Of a stretch of 64,000 nucleotides of DNA, positions 32,996 through 43,626 are shown piece after piece. Both the position numbers and the translations under genes were made by a program. The notes below the pieces were generated by a model. The model made no database searches. It worked only from the letters and a program-made list of their open reading frames with translations, and had not been told where the DNA came from. The DNA lies in NCBI GenBank assembly GCA_963704995.1, contig CAVPIM010000005.1:310001-374000 (forward strand), in the 5' to 3' direction. Source of the DNA: RYN-230 sp963704995. Its GTDB lineage: Bacteria; Actinomycetota; Actinomycetes; Streptosporangiales; Streptosporangiaceae. Position 1 is the first letter of the stretch, and each line of letters opens with the position of its first letter.

Positions 32996-34510
32996 ATGGG
33001 CACGTCGGTGTGGGAGCAGGGACCGGCCTGGGTCGCGGAGAATTTCGACTCGGTCAACCCGGCCACCTCCGAGGTCATCGGCACCTACCCGGTGCAGGGG
33101 CGCAGTGAGGTTGACGCGGTCGTGGAGCGGGCCCGCCAGGCGGCCTCCTGGTGGGCCGGGCTGGCCTACTCCCAGCGCCGGACCCGCCTGCTGGCCTGGA
33201 AGTCGCACATCACGCGGTACCTGGCCCGCCTCGCGGAACTCGTGCACAACGAGACGGGAAAGCCCCTCGCCGACGCGCAGCTGGAGATCCTGCTGGCGAT
33301 CGTGCACATCGACTGGGCCGCGAAGAACGCGGGCCGGGTACTCGGCCCGCGCCGGGTCCGCAGCGGCCTGATCGCCATCAACCAGGCCTCCCGGCTCGAG
33401 TACCAGCCACTCGGCGTGATCGGCGTGATCGGTCCCTGGAACTACCCGGTGTTCACCCCGCTGGGATCGATCGCCTACGCGCTCGCCGCCGGGAACGCGG
33501 TGGTGTTCAAGCCGAGCGAGCTGACTCCCGCGGTCGGTGGATGGCTGGTCAACTCGCTCGCCGAGGTGGTGCCCGAGCAGCCGGTCCTGCAGATGGTGAC
33601 CGGAGGCGGCGAGACGGGCCAGGCGCTGGCCCTCAGCGGCGTCAACAAGATCGCGTTCACCGGATCAGCCGCCACGGCCAGGAAGGTGATGGCGGCCTGC
33701 GCGGAGAACCTGACCCCCCTGGTGGCGGAGTGCGGCGGCAAGGACGCGCTGCTGGTCGGCGCCGACGCTGACCTGGACGCCGCGGCCGACGCGGCCGCGT
33801 GGGGCGCCCTGTCCAACGCCGGCCAGACCTGCGTGGGGGTGGAACGGGTCTATGTGGTGGACGAGGTGTACCACACCTTCCTGGAGAAGCTGGCCGAGCG
33901 GGCCGCGACGGTCCGGCCCGGCGAGGACCGGGAGGCCGACTACGGCCCGATGACCATGCCCGGCCAGATCGAGATCATCGAACGGCATATCGCTGACGCG
34001 CTGGCCCGGGGCGGCCGGCCGGTGGTCGGCGGCCTGGCCAGCATCCGGCGGCCGTACGTCGGGCCGGTCATCCTGGCCGACGTGCCCGAGGAGAGCCGGG
34101 CGGTGTGCGAGGAGACGTTCGGCCCCACGCTGACCGTCACCCGCGTCGGCGACCTGGACGAGGCGGTGCGCCTGGCGAACGCCAGCCGGTACGCCCTCGG
34201 CTCCGCCGTGTTCAGCAAGAACGCCAAGCGGGGGCTCGCGGCCGCGCGGGCCCTGCGCAGCGGGATGACGTCGATCAACTCGGTCATCACGTTCGCCAGC
34301 GTGCCCGCGCTGCCCTTCGGCGGCAGCGGCGACTCAGGCTTCGGCCGTATTCATGGCGAGGACGGCCTCCGGGAATTCTCCCGGGCCAAGGCCATCACCC
34401 GCCAGCGGATGCGGCCGCTGGCCGATCTCACCACCCTCCAGCGCAGTGACAAGGACCTGAACCGGGTCCTGCGCCTGGTCACCCTGGTGCACGGCAAGCG
34501 CTACCGCTGA
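32996..34510 (+). CDS. Aldehyde dehydrogenase
   Basis: 504 residues. The motif GPWNYPVFTPLGS, glycine motif FTGSAATARKV, catalytic glutamate in VAECGGKD and catalytic cysteine in GQTCVGVERV are present. The C-terminal extension after SRAKAITRQRM resembles class 3 or membrane-associated aldehyde dehydrogenases. Start choice is uncertain: ATG 32996 follows GTGAGGG closely, while ATG 32972 would add eight residues. Convergent with a GMC oxidoreductase, so an alcohol-to-aldehyde-to-acid pairing is possible but not shown. Confidence 0.9.
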   Translation: MGTSVWEQGPAWVAENFDSVNPATSEVIGTYPVQGRSEVDAVVERARQAASWWAGLAYSQRRTRLLAWKSHITRYLARLAELVHNETGKPLADAQLEILLAIVHIDWAAKNAGRVLGPRRVRSGLIAINQASRLEYQPLGVIGVIGPWNYPVFTPLGSIAYALAAGNAVVFKPSELTPAVGGWLVNSLAEVVPEQPVLQMVTGGGETGQALALSGVNKIAFTGSAATARKVMAACAENLTPLVAECGGKDALLVGADADLDAAADAAAWGALSNAGQTCVGVERVYVVDEVYHTFLEKLAERAATVRPGEDREADYGPMTMPGQIEIIERHIADALARGGRPVVGGLASIRRPYVGPVILADVPEESRAVCEETFGPTLTVTRVGDLDEAVRLANASRYALGSAVFSKNAKRGLAAARALRSGMTSINSVITFASVPALPFGGSGDSGFGRIHGEDGLREFSRAKAITRQRMRPLADLTTLQRSDKDLNRVLRLVTLVHGKRYR

Positions 34511-34522
34511 GGAGCCGGGCGG

Positions 34523-36172
34523 TCAGCGCATCCCGATCACGCCGCTGCTGGCCGTGAGCCCCGGATCCACGGCGTCCAGCGGCGCGCGGCCGCAGATCAG
34601 GTCGGCCGCCCGCTCGGCGATGGCGATGACCGGGGCGTTCGTGTTGCCCCGCGGGAGCACCGGGATGACCGACGCGTTGACCACGCGCAGCCCCTCGACC
34701 CCCCTGACCCGCAGCTCGGGATCGACCACGCTGGTCAGCCTGCTCGCGGCCAGCCGGGAGTCGCCGCCCATCGCGCACGTCCCGACCGGGTGGTAGAGCG
34801 TGCCGAGATCATGGCGGATGAATTCCCGCAGCTCGTCCTCGGTCCGCACCGCGGGACCCGGGGCCATCTCCACCGTGCAGTGCTTGGCCAGCGGCCCGGC
34901 GGCGGCGAATTCGCGCGCCATCCGCAGCCCGCTCAGCAGCGGCTCCATGTCCTCGCTGGCGTAGAGGTAGCCCGGGTCGATGGCCGGCTTGTGCCGGGGG
35001 TCGTCGCTGCGCAGCCGGACGACCCCGCGGCTGGCCACCGCGACCAGGGTGATCAGCATGGAAATCGCCCGGGTGGAAGGGTCGGCCAGCCCCTGGCGCT
35101 GGAAGGGCACGGGCAGGACGTGCCACTGCAGGTCGGGCGCGGCCAACGAGGGCATGGTCCGGGTGAATCCGCCCGCCTCGGCGATGTTGGACGTGAGCGG
35201 GCCCGAGTGCAGGTACCGCCAGCGGCCGAGCTGGGACGGCCCGGCCTGCTCCCAGAGGCCAGTCGCGCGGGGGGTGTGCCACATGGCGGTGACCACGGGG
35301 TGGTCCGCGAGGTTGGCGCCCACCCCTGGGCTGTCCGCGACGACCCGGATCCCCTGCTCGATCAGCTGCTCGGCGGGGCCGATCCCGGACAGCAGGAGCA
35401 GGTGCGGGCTGCCGATGGTCCCCGCGGTCAGGATGACCTCGCCCTCGGCCCGGGCCACCTCTTCGACGCCCCGGCGCAGATAACGAACCCCCGTAGCGCG
35501 GCCGCCGTCCACGATGACGCCCGTGGCCAGCGCGTCCGTGTGCACCGTGAGGTTGGGCCGGGCGGCGGCAGGGTGCAGGTAGGCGTCCGCGGCTGACCAG
35601 CGCCGGCCGTCGCGCTGCGTGACCTGGTAGAACCCGGTGCCGTCCTGGGCCGCCCCGTTGAAGTCCTCGTTGGCGGGCAGCCCGCATTCCCGGGACGCGG
35701 CCACGAAGGCCTTGGTCAGCGCGGACTTGTGCTTGAGGTCCTGGACGCTGAGCGGCCCGTCGATGCCGTGGTAGGCGGAGGCCCCGCGGGAGTTGTCTTC
35801 GGCGCGGAGGAAATACGGCAGCATGTCCGTATAGCCCCATCCGGTGCACCCGTAGTCGTCGCGCCAGGTGTCGTAGTCCAGCCGGTTGCCCCGGATGTAG
35901 ATCATCGCGTTCATCGATGAGGACCCGCCGAGCATGCGCCCGCGCGGCCAGTAGACCGATCTGCTGCCCGCCCGTTCCTGCGGCACGGTATGGAAATCCC
36001 AGTCGTACTGGCTCTGGAAGAGCAGGTTCAGTGCGGCCGGAATGTGTATTTCATCGGCATTGTCCGGTGGCCCGGCTTCCAGCAGGAGGACCTGGGTCGC
36101 CGGGTTCTCGGTGAGCCGTGCGGCCAGGACGCATCCAGCGCTGCCTGCGCCCACGATGACGTAGTCGTACAC
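34523..36172 (-). CDS. GMC family FAD-dependent alcohol/choline dehydrogenase
   Basis: 549 residues. FAD motif VIVGAGSAGCVLAARL at the N-terminus, GMC signature 1 around GRMLGGSSSMNAMIYIRG, signature 2 at GTIGSPHLLLLSGIG. The active-site His is in YHPVGTCAMG and the second catalytic residue in RGNTNAPVIAIAE. Close in pattern to BetA/alcohol dehydrogenases. GTG 36172 gives the expected VYDYVIVGAG start and has GAGG upstream. A strong hairpin followed by TTTT lies in the 5' leader at 36236-36271 and may be an attenuator. Confidence 0.93.
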   Translation of the reverse strand: MYDYVIVGAGSAGCVLAARLTENPATQVLLLEAGPPDNADEIHIPAALNLLFQSQYDWDFHTVPQERAGSRSVYWPRGRMLGGSSSMNAMIYIRGNRLDYDTWRDDYGCTGWGYTDMLPYFLRAEDNSRGASAYHGIDGPLSVQDLKHKSALTKAFVAASRECGLPANEDFNGAAQDGTGFYQVTQRDGRRWSAADAYLHPAAARPNLTVHTDALATGVIVDGGRATGVRYLRRGVEEVARAEGEVILTAGTIGSPHLLLLSGIGPAEQLIEQGIRVVADSPGVGANLADHPVVTAMWHTPRATGLWEQAGPSQLGRWRYLHSGPLTSNIAEAGGFTRTMPSLAAPDLQWHVLPVPFQRQGLADPSTRAISMLITLVAVASRGVVRLRSDDPRHKPAIDPGYLYASEDMEPLLSGLRMAREFAAAGPLAKHCTVEMAPGPAVRTEDELREFIRHDLGTLYHPVGTCAMGGDSRLAASRLTSVVDPELRVRGVEGLRVVNASVIPVLPRGNTNAPVIAIAERAADLICGRAPLDAVDPGLTASSGVIGMR

Positions 36173-36235
36173 GGGGACCTCACGGGGGCAATCGGGGGAA
36201 CTAGCCGACACCCTAGCGGGACATCCGCAAAACTC

Positions 36236-36271
36236 GAGCGCGCTCCCGGCCGCTAAGCCGGGAGCGCGCTC
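36236..36271 (-). terminator. Perfect 15-pair hairpin with T-run in the GMC leader
   Basis: GAGCGCGCTCCCGGC pairs exactly with GCCGGGAGCGCGCTC around CGCTAA. On the minus strand it is followed by GAGTTTTGC, giving an intrinsic-terminator look, 64 bases before the GMC start codon. A terminator placed ahead of a gene on its own strand suggests attenuation or protection from transcription arriving from upstream. Confidence 0.6.
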
Positions 36272-36390
36272 CCCAGGGCCACCGCGGGCTCTGGCGGGCC
36301 CCCGAGAACCGCCAGGCACCAGAGGCGGTGACCGTGTGTCAGGTACGGCCGCGCGGCCGCAGCTTGGTTACTCTTAGCTCTTATACGATG

Positions 36391-36412
36391 TCACATTGTG
36401 GTTGTGATGTGA
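36391..36412. promoter_or_regulatory. Inverted repeat TCACAT-N10-ATGTGA
   Basis: It lies in a locally AT-rich stretch between the divergent GMC and pduO genes. Spacing and AT content fit a dimeric regulator site, but no regulator gene is adjacent. Confidence 0.35.
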
Positions 36413-36506
36413 ATACCCAAAGGTCAGGACATTGATCGCTTACGACAGCGTGGCCTCGCGGTGACCCAGACCGGCGGCCGGACCGCGGCCTGACGACGCT
36501 CACCGA

Positions 36507-36512
36507 TACCGT
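36507..36512 (+). promoter_or_regulatory. -10 hexamer TACCGT of pduO, leaderless type
   Basis: TACCGT ends seven bases before ATG 36520. A GGGG lies between but too close to the start to be a normal ribosome site. Confidence 0.4.
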
Positions 36513-36519
36513 GGGGACC

Positions 36520-37116
36520 ATGGCACGTGACCGCAGGGAGCAGCCCGTCGTGCTCTCCCGCATCTACACCCGTACCGGCGACGACGGCACGACCGGCCTG
36601 GGCGACGGCAGCCGGGCCGCCAAGACTGATCCGCGCCTGGCGGCCTACGCCGACGTGGACGAGGCGAACTGCGCGATCGGGATGGCGATCACGCTGGGCA
36701 GCCTGCCCGGGGACCTGGTGACGCTGCTGGCCCGGATCCAGAACGAGCTGTTCGATGTCGGGGCCGACCTCTGCAACCCGGTGAGCGATAACCCGCCCTA
36801 TCCCCCGCTGCGGATCACCGGGGACTATGTCCGGGCCCTGGAAGAGGACTGCGACACCCACAACGCGAGCCTGCCGGTCCTGCGCAGCTTCATTCTTCCC
36901 GGCGGCGCGTCAGGCGCCGCGTTGCTGCATATGGCCAGGACCATCGTGCGCCGGGCGGAACGGACGACCTGGGCGGCGCTGGAGACCTACGGTGACTCGA
37001 TGAACCCGCTGACCGCCCGGTACCTGAATCGCCTGTCGGACCTGCTGTTCATCCTCGCGCGGGAAGCCAACGGGCCGGACGGCGATGTGCTCTGGAAGCC
37101 CGGCGGGGAGCGCTAG
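36520..37116 (+). CDS. pduO: Cob(I)alamin adenosyltransferase, PduO type
   Basis: 198 residues. It transfers the adenosyl group of ATP to cob(I)alamin, making coenzyme B12 for mutases such as the IcmA-type enzyme in this window. ATP-binding start IYTRTGDDGTTGLGDGSRAAK. The conserved core VDEANCAIG, QNELFDVGADL, FILPGGASGAA and the RxxxRRAER-like RTIVRRAERTTW are present. ATG 36520 is chosen: a TACCGT hexamer ends seven bases upstream, and GTG 36511 would lie on the hexamer. Convergent with the DUF2550 gene. Confidence 0.95.
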   Translation: MARDRREQPVVLSRIYTRTGDDGTTGLGDGSRAAKTDPRLAAYADVDEANCAIGMAITLGSLPGDLVTLLARIQNELFDVGADLCNPVSDNPPYPPLRITGDYVRALEEDCDTHNASLPVLRSFILPGGASGAALLHMARTIVRRAERTTWAALETYGDSMNPLTARYLNRLSDLLFILAREANGPDGDVLWKPGGER

Positions 37117-37172
37117 GCGCCCCGGATCCTTCATCGCTGGTTTCCTGCCCCCGAGTCAGCCCGGAACACGGC

Positions 37173-37628
37173 CTAGCTGGCCTGGCCGAGGTATGAGCCG
37201 GGGGATCCGGGCGGCGCGGCTTCGAGCCAGGCGAGAAAGCCGGTGAGCGCCGCGTCGCTCATCGCGAGTTCCACCGTGCCGTGGCCCTCGGCGACCCGGC
37301 ACTCCACGATCACGGCTCCCTCGCCCAGGCTGGCCACCTCGTCCGGGGTCGGCGGCCGGCGGGTGAGCACGGTCAGCGTGCGGCGGCTGAAGACCAGGCT
37401 GGGCCCCAGCTGGAACCCGAAGATCTGGTACCAGCGCAGTTCATCCGGCTGGTAGGCGGCCACCCCCAGGCGCCAGTTGCCGTCTGGAACGCGCAGCCCG
37501 CACTCAACGGTCCCGCCGCCGCGTTCCAGCAGGTACCTGCGGGCGGTGATACCCGCCGCGAGCAGCACGACCACGATCAGGAAACCAGCGAAGAGCCAGG
37601 CCGCGTCGAAGGCCAGCGCTCCGCTCAT
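37173..37628 (-). CDS. DUF2550 family membrane-anchored protein
   Basis: 151 residues. One N-terminal membrane helix (AAWLFAGFLIVVVLLAAGITA) is followed by a cytoplasmic domain with GTVECGLR, NWRLGVAAYQPDELRWYQIFGFQ and SRRTLTVLTRRPP, the DUF2550 signature. This gene follows atpC in many actinobacteria, so it may relate to ATP synthase or membrane energetics, though the role is unknown. Same strand as atpC, 24 bases downstream. Confidence 0.92.
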   Translation of the reverse strand: MSGALAFDAAWLFAGFLIVVVLLAAGITARRYLLERGGGTVECGLRVPDGNWRLGVAAYQPDELRWYQIFGFQLGPSLVFSRRTLTVLTRRPPTPDEVASLGEGAVIVECRVAEGHGTVELAMSDAALTGFLAWLEAAPPGSPGSYLGQAS

Positions 37629-37652
37629 CCCGGCCCCCCGCGCTGGCCCTCG

Positions 37653-38063
37653 TCAGGCCCCGTCGCCCGCGGCCCGCAGGAGGGCCCGGGAGTACTTCAC
37701 CTCGGCCGACTCCTCTTCGCCCCCGGCCTCGGCCTCACTCAGCGCCGCGTCGAGCCGGGACTGGATCGCCCCCCGGTCGACCTGGCTGCCCAGCTCGGCC
37801 TGGCGCACCAGGATCGATACCCGGTCATCGTGCACGGACAGGAAGCCGCTGCGCACGGCGACCCGCACGACCGGCTCCTGCGCGCCCGATGCCTCTTCCG
37901 GATCGCGGATCTCGACCACGCTTCCCTCGGCCAGGATGCCGAGAACCGGCGGGTGGGAACCCATGATCCCGATGTCACCGTCCAGCGTCTTGGCGATGAC
38001 CATGCGGGCGTTCCCGGACCACACCTCGCCGTCCGGGACAACCAGCTCTACCTGCAGGGTCAC
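37653..38063 (-). CDS. atpC: F1Fo ATP synthase subunit epsilon
   Basis: 136 residues. Beta-sandwich start TLQVELVVPDGEVWSGNARMV, GDIGIMGSHPPVLGIL and a C-terminal helical part rich in Glu/Ala. It is the regulatory central-stalk subunit linking F1 to the c-ring. GTG 38063 has GGAG seven bases upstream. Last of the eight-gene atp operon, 25 bases after atpD. Confidence 0.96.
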   Translation of the reverse strand: MTLQVELVVPDGEVWSGNARMVIAKTLDGDIGIMGSHPPVLGILAEGSVVEIRDPEEASGAQEPVVRVAVRSGFLSVHDDRVSILVRQAELGSQVDRGAIQSRLDAALSEAEAGGEEESAEVKYSRALLRAAGDGA

Positions 38064-38088
38064 CGTCTCGCTCCGCCCCGGGCGCCCG

Positions 38089-39561
38089 TCACTGGCGCTC
38101 CATCTCCTTGGCCTTCTTCTCCACGTCCTCGATGCCACCGCACATGAAGAAGGCCTGCTCCGGATAGTTGTCGTACTTGCCCTCGGTCAGCGCCTTGAAC
38201 GAGGCGATGGTGTCCTTCAGCGGCACGAACACGCCCGGCTGGCCGGTGAACTGCTCGGCCACGAACATGGGGTGGGACAGGAAGCGCTCGATGCGCCGGG
38301 CCCGCTTGACCGTCACCTGGTCTTCCTCGGACAGCTCATCGATACCGAGCAGCGCGATGATGTCCTGCAGCTCCTGGTAGCGCTGGAGGATGCGCTGCAC
38401 CTCGCGGGCCACGTCGTAGTGCTCCTGGCCGATGTACTTGGCGTCCAGGATCCGGGACGTCGAGGCGAGCGGGTCCACGGCCGGGAAGATGCCCTTCTCG
38501 GTGATGGCCCGGGACAGCGCGGTGGTCGCGTCCAGGTGGGCGAACGTGGTGGCGGGCGCCGGGTCGGTGTAGTCGTCCGCGGGGACGTAGATCGCCTGCA
38601 TGGAGGTGATCGAGTGACCGCGGGTCGAGGTGATCCGCTCCTGCAGCTGGCCCATCTCGTCGGCCAGCGTCGGCTGGTATCCCACGGCCGAGGGCATCCG
38701 GCCCAGCAGGGTGGACACCTCCGATCCGGCCTGGGTGAACCGGAAGATGTTGTCGATGAACAGCAGCACGTCCTGGCCCTGCACATCGCGGAAGTACTCG
38801 GCCATAGTCAGCGCGGACAGGCCGACCCGCAGCCGGACGCCCGGCGGCTCGTCCATCTGGCCGAAGACGAGCGCCGTGTCCTTGATGACGTTCGACTCGG
38901 TCATCTCCGTGAACAGGTCGTTGCCCTCACGGGTCCGCTCCCCCACCCCGGCGAACACCGAGACGCCGCCGAAGTTCTTGGCCACCCGGGTGATCATCTC
39001 CTGGATGAGCACCGTCTTGCCCACGCCCGCGCCACCGAACAGCCCGATCTTGCCGCCCCGGACGTACGGGGTGAGCAGGTCGAGGACCTTGATGCCGGTT
39101 TCCAGGATCTCGGTCCGCGGCTCCAGCTGGTCGAACGGCGGCGGGTCACGGTGGATCGACCAGCGGTCTTTGATTTCCAGGGAGGAGGCGCGCACGTCCA
39201 GCGGCTCGCCGAGCACGTTGAACACATGCCCCTTGGTCACGTCCCCGACCGGAACCGTGATCGGCCCGCCGCTGTTGACGACGGTGGCTCCGCGGGTCAG
39301 GCCGTCGGTGGGCGCCATGGAGATGGTCCGGACCGTGTTGTCGCCTAGGTGCTGTTCCACCTCAAGCGTCAGGGTCCGCGTTTCCCCCGCCAGGGTCACG
39401 TTGACCCGCAGCGCGTTGTAAATGTCGGGGATGTCCTCCTCAGTGGAGAACTCCACATCGACCACCGGGCCGATGACCCGCGCGACACGGCCGGTACCCT
39501 CGGGGGTTTCCTCCCCGCCCGCGGCGGGGGTGTTCTCGACGGTTGCGGTCATGGCACTCAC
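38089..39561 (-). CDS. atpD: F1Fo ATP synthase subunit beta
   Basis: 490 residues, catalytic subunit. Walker A GLFGGAGVGKTVLIQEM; catalytic Glu in GERTREGNDL; Walker B VLLFIDNIFRF; the ATP-synthase signature PAVDPLASTSR. GTG 39561 overlaps the atpG stop as GTGA and follows AGGGA, so coupling is likely; ATG 39552 is the alternative. Confidence 0.98.
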   Translation of the reverse strand: MSAMTATVENTPAAGGEETPEGTGRVARVIGPVVDVEFSTEEDIPDIYNALRVNVTLAGETRTLTLEVEQHLGDNTVRTISMAPTDGLTRGATVVNSGGPITVPVGDVTKGHVFNVLGEPLDVRASSLEIKDRWSIHRDPPPFDQLEPRTEILETGIKVLDLLTPYVRGGKIGLFGGAGVGKTVLIQEMITRVAKNFGGVSVFAGVGERTREGNDLFTEMTESNVIKDTALVFGQMDEPPGVRLRVGLSALTMAEYFRDVQGQDVLLFIDNIFRFTQAGSEVSTLLGRMPSAVGYQPTLADEMGQLQERITSTRGHSITSMQAIYVPADDYTDPAPATTFAHLDATTALSRAITEKGIFPAVDPLASTSRILDAKYIGQEHYDVAREVQRILQRYQELQDIIALLGIDELSEEDQVTVKRARRIERFLSHPMFVAEQFTGQPGVFVPLKDTIASFKALTEGKYDNYPEQAFFMCGGIEDVEKKAKEMERQ

Positions 39562-40469
39562 TCTTTCCCTGCGACGGACTCGGCCAGCGCGTCGGCTCCG
39601 CCGACAATCTCGCTGATTTCCTGGGTGATCTCGGCCTGGCGGGCCTTGTTAGCCTCGCGGGTGAACCCCTCGAGCAGGTCGTTGGCGTTGTCGGTGGCGG
39701 ACTTCATGGCCCGGCGGCGGGCCGCGATCTCCGAGGCGGCCGCCTCCAGCAGCGCCTGGTAGACCCGGCTTTCCACATACCACGGCAACAGTGCGTCCAG
39801 CACGGCCTGGGGCGAGGGCTCGAATTCGTACAGCGGAATCGGGCCGCTCACGGGCTCCTCGGTGGTCTCCTCGATGACCAGCGGGATGATCCGGTGCACG
39901 GCGGCGTTCTGGGTCAGCATCGACACGAACTCGGTGTACACGATGTGGATTTCGTCGACCCCGCCGTTCTCGGCTGGCCGGCTGAACGCCTCGAACAGGG
40001 TCTCGGTGATCTCCCGTGCGTTGTTGTGCCGGGGCGTTTCCGAGAAGCCGCTCCAGGAGTCGGCGACGTCCAGGCCGCGGAAGCGGTGCCAGGTGACGCC
40101 CTTCGTCCCGGACACGTAGGTGACCGGCTCGACGCCGCGCTCCCGGAGCCGGGCCCGCAGTGCCTGGGCCTCGCGCATGACGTTGCTGTTATAGCCGCCC
40201 GCGAAGCCACGGTCGCTGCTCAGGATGAGGATCGCGGCCCGCTGCGGATTCTCGGGCTCCCGGACCAGGGGATGATCGATATTCGCGGACTGGCTAACCA
40301 CCGCCTCGACCGCCTGGGTGAGTTCCCGGGCGTAGGGCCCCGCGTCGCGGACCCGCTGCTGGGCCTTGATGATCCGCGAGGCCGCGATCAGCTCCTGGGC
40401 ACGAGTGATTTTGGCAATGGACTGGACTCCCCGAATCCGCTGCCTGATCGCCCGAAGCTGTCCTGCCAT
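39558..40469 (-). CDS. atpG: F1Fo ATP synthase subunit gamma
   Basis: 303 residues, the rotor shaft. N-terminal helix AGQLRAIRQRIRGVQSIAKITRAQELIAASRI and C-terminal helix ARRRAMKSATDNANDLLEGFTREANKARQAEITQEISEIVGGA form the coiled coil. The middle has LSSDRGFAGGYNSNV. ATG 40469 is preceded by AAGGAAGG. Confidence 0.97.
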   Translation of the reverse strand: MAGQLRAIRQRIRGVQSIAKITRAQELIAASRIIKAQQRVRDAGPYARELTQAVEAVVSQSANIDHPLVREPENPQRAAILILSSDRGFAGGYNSNVMREAQALRARLRERGVEPVTYVSGTKGVTWHRFRGLDVADSWSGFSETPRHNNAREITETLFEAFSRPAENGGVDEIHIVYTEFVSMLTQNAAVHRIIPLVIEETTEEPVSGPIPLYEFEPSPQAVLDALLPWYVESRVYQALLEAAASEIAARRRAMKSATDNANDLLEGFTREANKARQAEITQEISEIVGGADALAESVAGKE

Positions 40470-40481
40470 CCTGGGCCTTCC

Positions 40482-42134
<1,653 letters not shown>

Positions 42135-42218
42135 GGTCCTCGCGTCTTCCTCGTCAGTTGGTTAACAGGTCTGTGGTTGTCCCGGCGTACGCGGTGCCCG
42201 CGCATCAGTGCTGGCCCA

Positions 42219-43031
42219 TCAGGCGGCCAGGCGCCTGCGCAGTGCCGCGAGCCGGCTCGCCACACTGCCGTCGATGAATTCATCCCCGATCTGCACGGAG
42301 ATGCCACCCTCCACGTGCGGATCAACGAGAACGTTCAGGTGAACCTCGTGCCCGTACGCGCTCTCGAGCGCCGCGACCAGGCGCTCACGCTGGCGGGCGG
42401 TCAGCGGGATGGCCACCCGTGCTAGCGCGATGAGACGCTGCCGCCACTGCGCGACGACCTTGGCGTACTCCTCCAGGCTCGTGTCCAGGCTACGTCCCCG
42501 GGGGTGCTCCGCCGCCTGGCCGATCAGCCGCCGGGCGTCCGCGGTCACCTTGCCCTCGAGCAGGGTGTCAAGCATCTGGTTCTTGTACTGCGCCGGGATG
42601 CTGGGGTTGGACAGGACGGCCCGCAGCTCGGGCGCGCCCATGATCACCCGGCCGAACCGGAAGAGCTGGTCCTCCAGGTCGTCGAGGTGCCGGCCACGCT
42701 CGGCCGCCGCCGCGAACGCCGTGACCGCGAGCTGCTCGACCGCGTCGGTCAGGTCAGCCGACCTGGACCAGCGCGCTTCACACATGCTCACGAACAGGTC
42801 GAGGGTGGCGTCACTGACCCGGCCACGCAGCAGCGTGCGGGCCAGCTCGCTCCGGGCCTCCGGCCGGCGGCTGCCCTCGGCCAGGGCCCGGCGCAGCCCG
42901 GACTGCTCATCGAGCACCCGGAGAATGGCGAAGAGCTCCTCGCCGAGAGTCCGCGCCTCAGCCGCGGACGTCAGGGCCTCGGACAGGCGCTGCCTGGCCT
43001 CCGCCAGAGCGGCCCGGCTGGGGCCTCTCAT
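42219..43031 (-). CDS. atpH: F1Fo ATP synthase subunit delta
   Basis: 270 residues, the peripheral-stalk cap on F1. N-terminal helical bundle (SRAALAEARQRLSEAL) and C-terminal LTARQRERLVAALESAYGHEVHLNVLVDPHVEGGISVQIGDEFIDGSV are standard. ATG 43031 overlaps the atpF stop as ATGA. Confidence 0.96.
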   Translation of the reverse strand: MRGPSRAALAEARQRLSEALTSAAEARTLGEELFAILRVLDEQSGLRRALAEGSRRPEARSELARTLLRGRVSDATLDLFVSMCEARWSRSADLTDAVEQLAVTAFAAAAERGRHLDDLEDQLFRFGRVIMGAPELRAVLSNPSIPAQYKNQMLDTLLEGKVTADARRLIGQAAEHPRGRSLDTSLEEYAKVVAQWRQRLIALARVAIPLTARQRERLVAALESAYGHEVHLNVLVDPHVEGGISVQIGDEFIDGSVASRLAALRRRLAA

Positions 43032-43582
43032 GTGGCGGACCTGGCCTCGTCAGCCTGCGGCTGCTCGAGGTCCTCGATGAACCGCTCGACGATGCGGCGC
43101 TGCCTGGCCACGTCCTCCAGGGACTCTCCGACGACGCGGCTGGCCAGGTCGACGGCCATGGCCCCCACGTCGGTCCGCAGGGCCTGCAGGGCCAGCATCC
43201 GATCGGTCTCGACCTGCGTGTGAGCGGCGTCGATGATGCGCCGCGCCTCGGTCTGGGCCACCTCGCGCATGTCCGCGATGATCTGGGCGCCCTGCTCCTG
43301 GGCCTGCTCGCGGAGCCGTGCCGCTTCCTGCCGGGCCTCGGCGAGCTGCTCACGGTACTGCCGCAGCACGGTCTGGGCCTCGGCCTGCGCCTCTTCGGCG
43401 CGCTGCAGGCCGCCTTCGATCTTGTCCGTACGCTCGGCCATCGTCGTCTGGATACGCGGCAGCAGCACCTTGGCCAGCACCGCGAACACGACGAGGAAGG
43501 CGATGGCCCCGATGATCAGCTCCGGCCACTCGGGCAGCAGCGGATTGCTCGGCGGGGTCACGACGGCGGCAAGGGAGATCAC
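43028..43582 (-). CDS. atpF: F1Fo ATP synthase subunit b
   Basis: 184 residues, peripheral stalk. One N-terminal membrane helix (ELIIGAIAFLVVFAVLAKVLLP) then a long amphipathic helix rich in Glu/Gln/Ala/Arg that dimerises. GTG 43582 has AGGAGG seven bases upstream. Confidence 0.96.
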   Translation of the reverse strand: MISLAAVVTPPSNPLLPEWPELIIGAIAFLVVFAVLAKVLLPRIQTTMAERTDKIEGGLQRAEEAQAEAQTVLRQYREQLAEARQEAARLREQAQEQGAQIIADMREVAQTEARRIIDAAHTQVETDRMLALQALRTDVGAMAVDLASRVVGESLEDVARQRRIVERFIEDLEQPQADEARSAT

Positions 43583-43626
43583 TGTTCGGCCTCCTGTTGT
43601 CTACGGGAGATCACGTGCCGTCCCGC

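Larger units (their letters stand above)
36173..36519. other. Divergent gap before the GMC and PduO genes
   Basis: 347 bases with no gene. It holds the 15-pair hairpin at 36236-36271, an AT-rich patch at 36360-36420 with an inverted repeat TCACAT...ATGTGA, and the pduO -10 hexamer at 36507-36512. Confidence 0.6.

Noticed and set aside
36172..36319. N-terminal extension of the GMC oxidoreductase
   Set aside because: It would translate through the hairpin; the FAD motif begins right after GTG 36172, which has its own ribosome site.
36173..36519. Cobalamin riboswitch upstream of pduO
   Set aside because: No B12-box or characteristic multi-stem core is recognisable, and the start appears leaderless.
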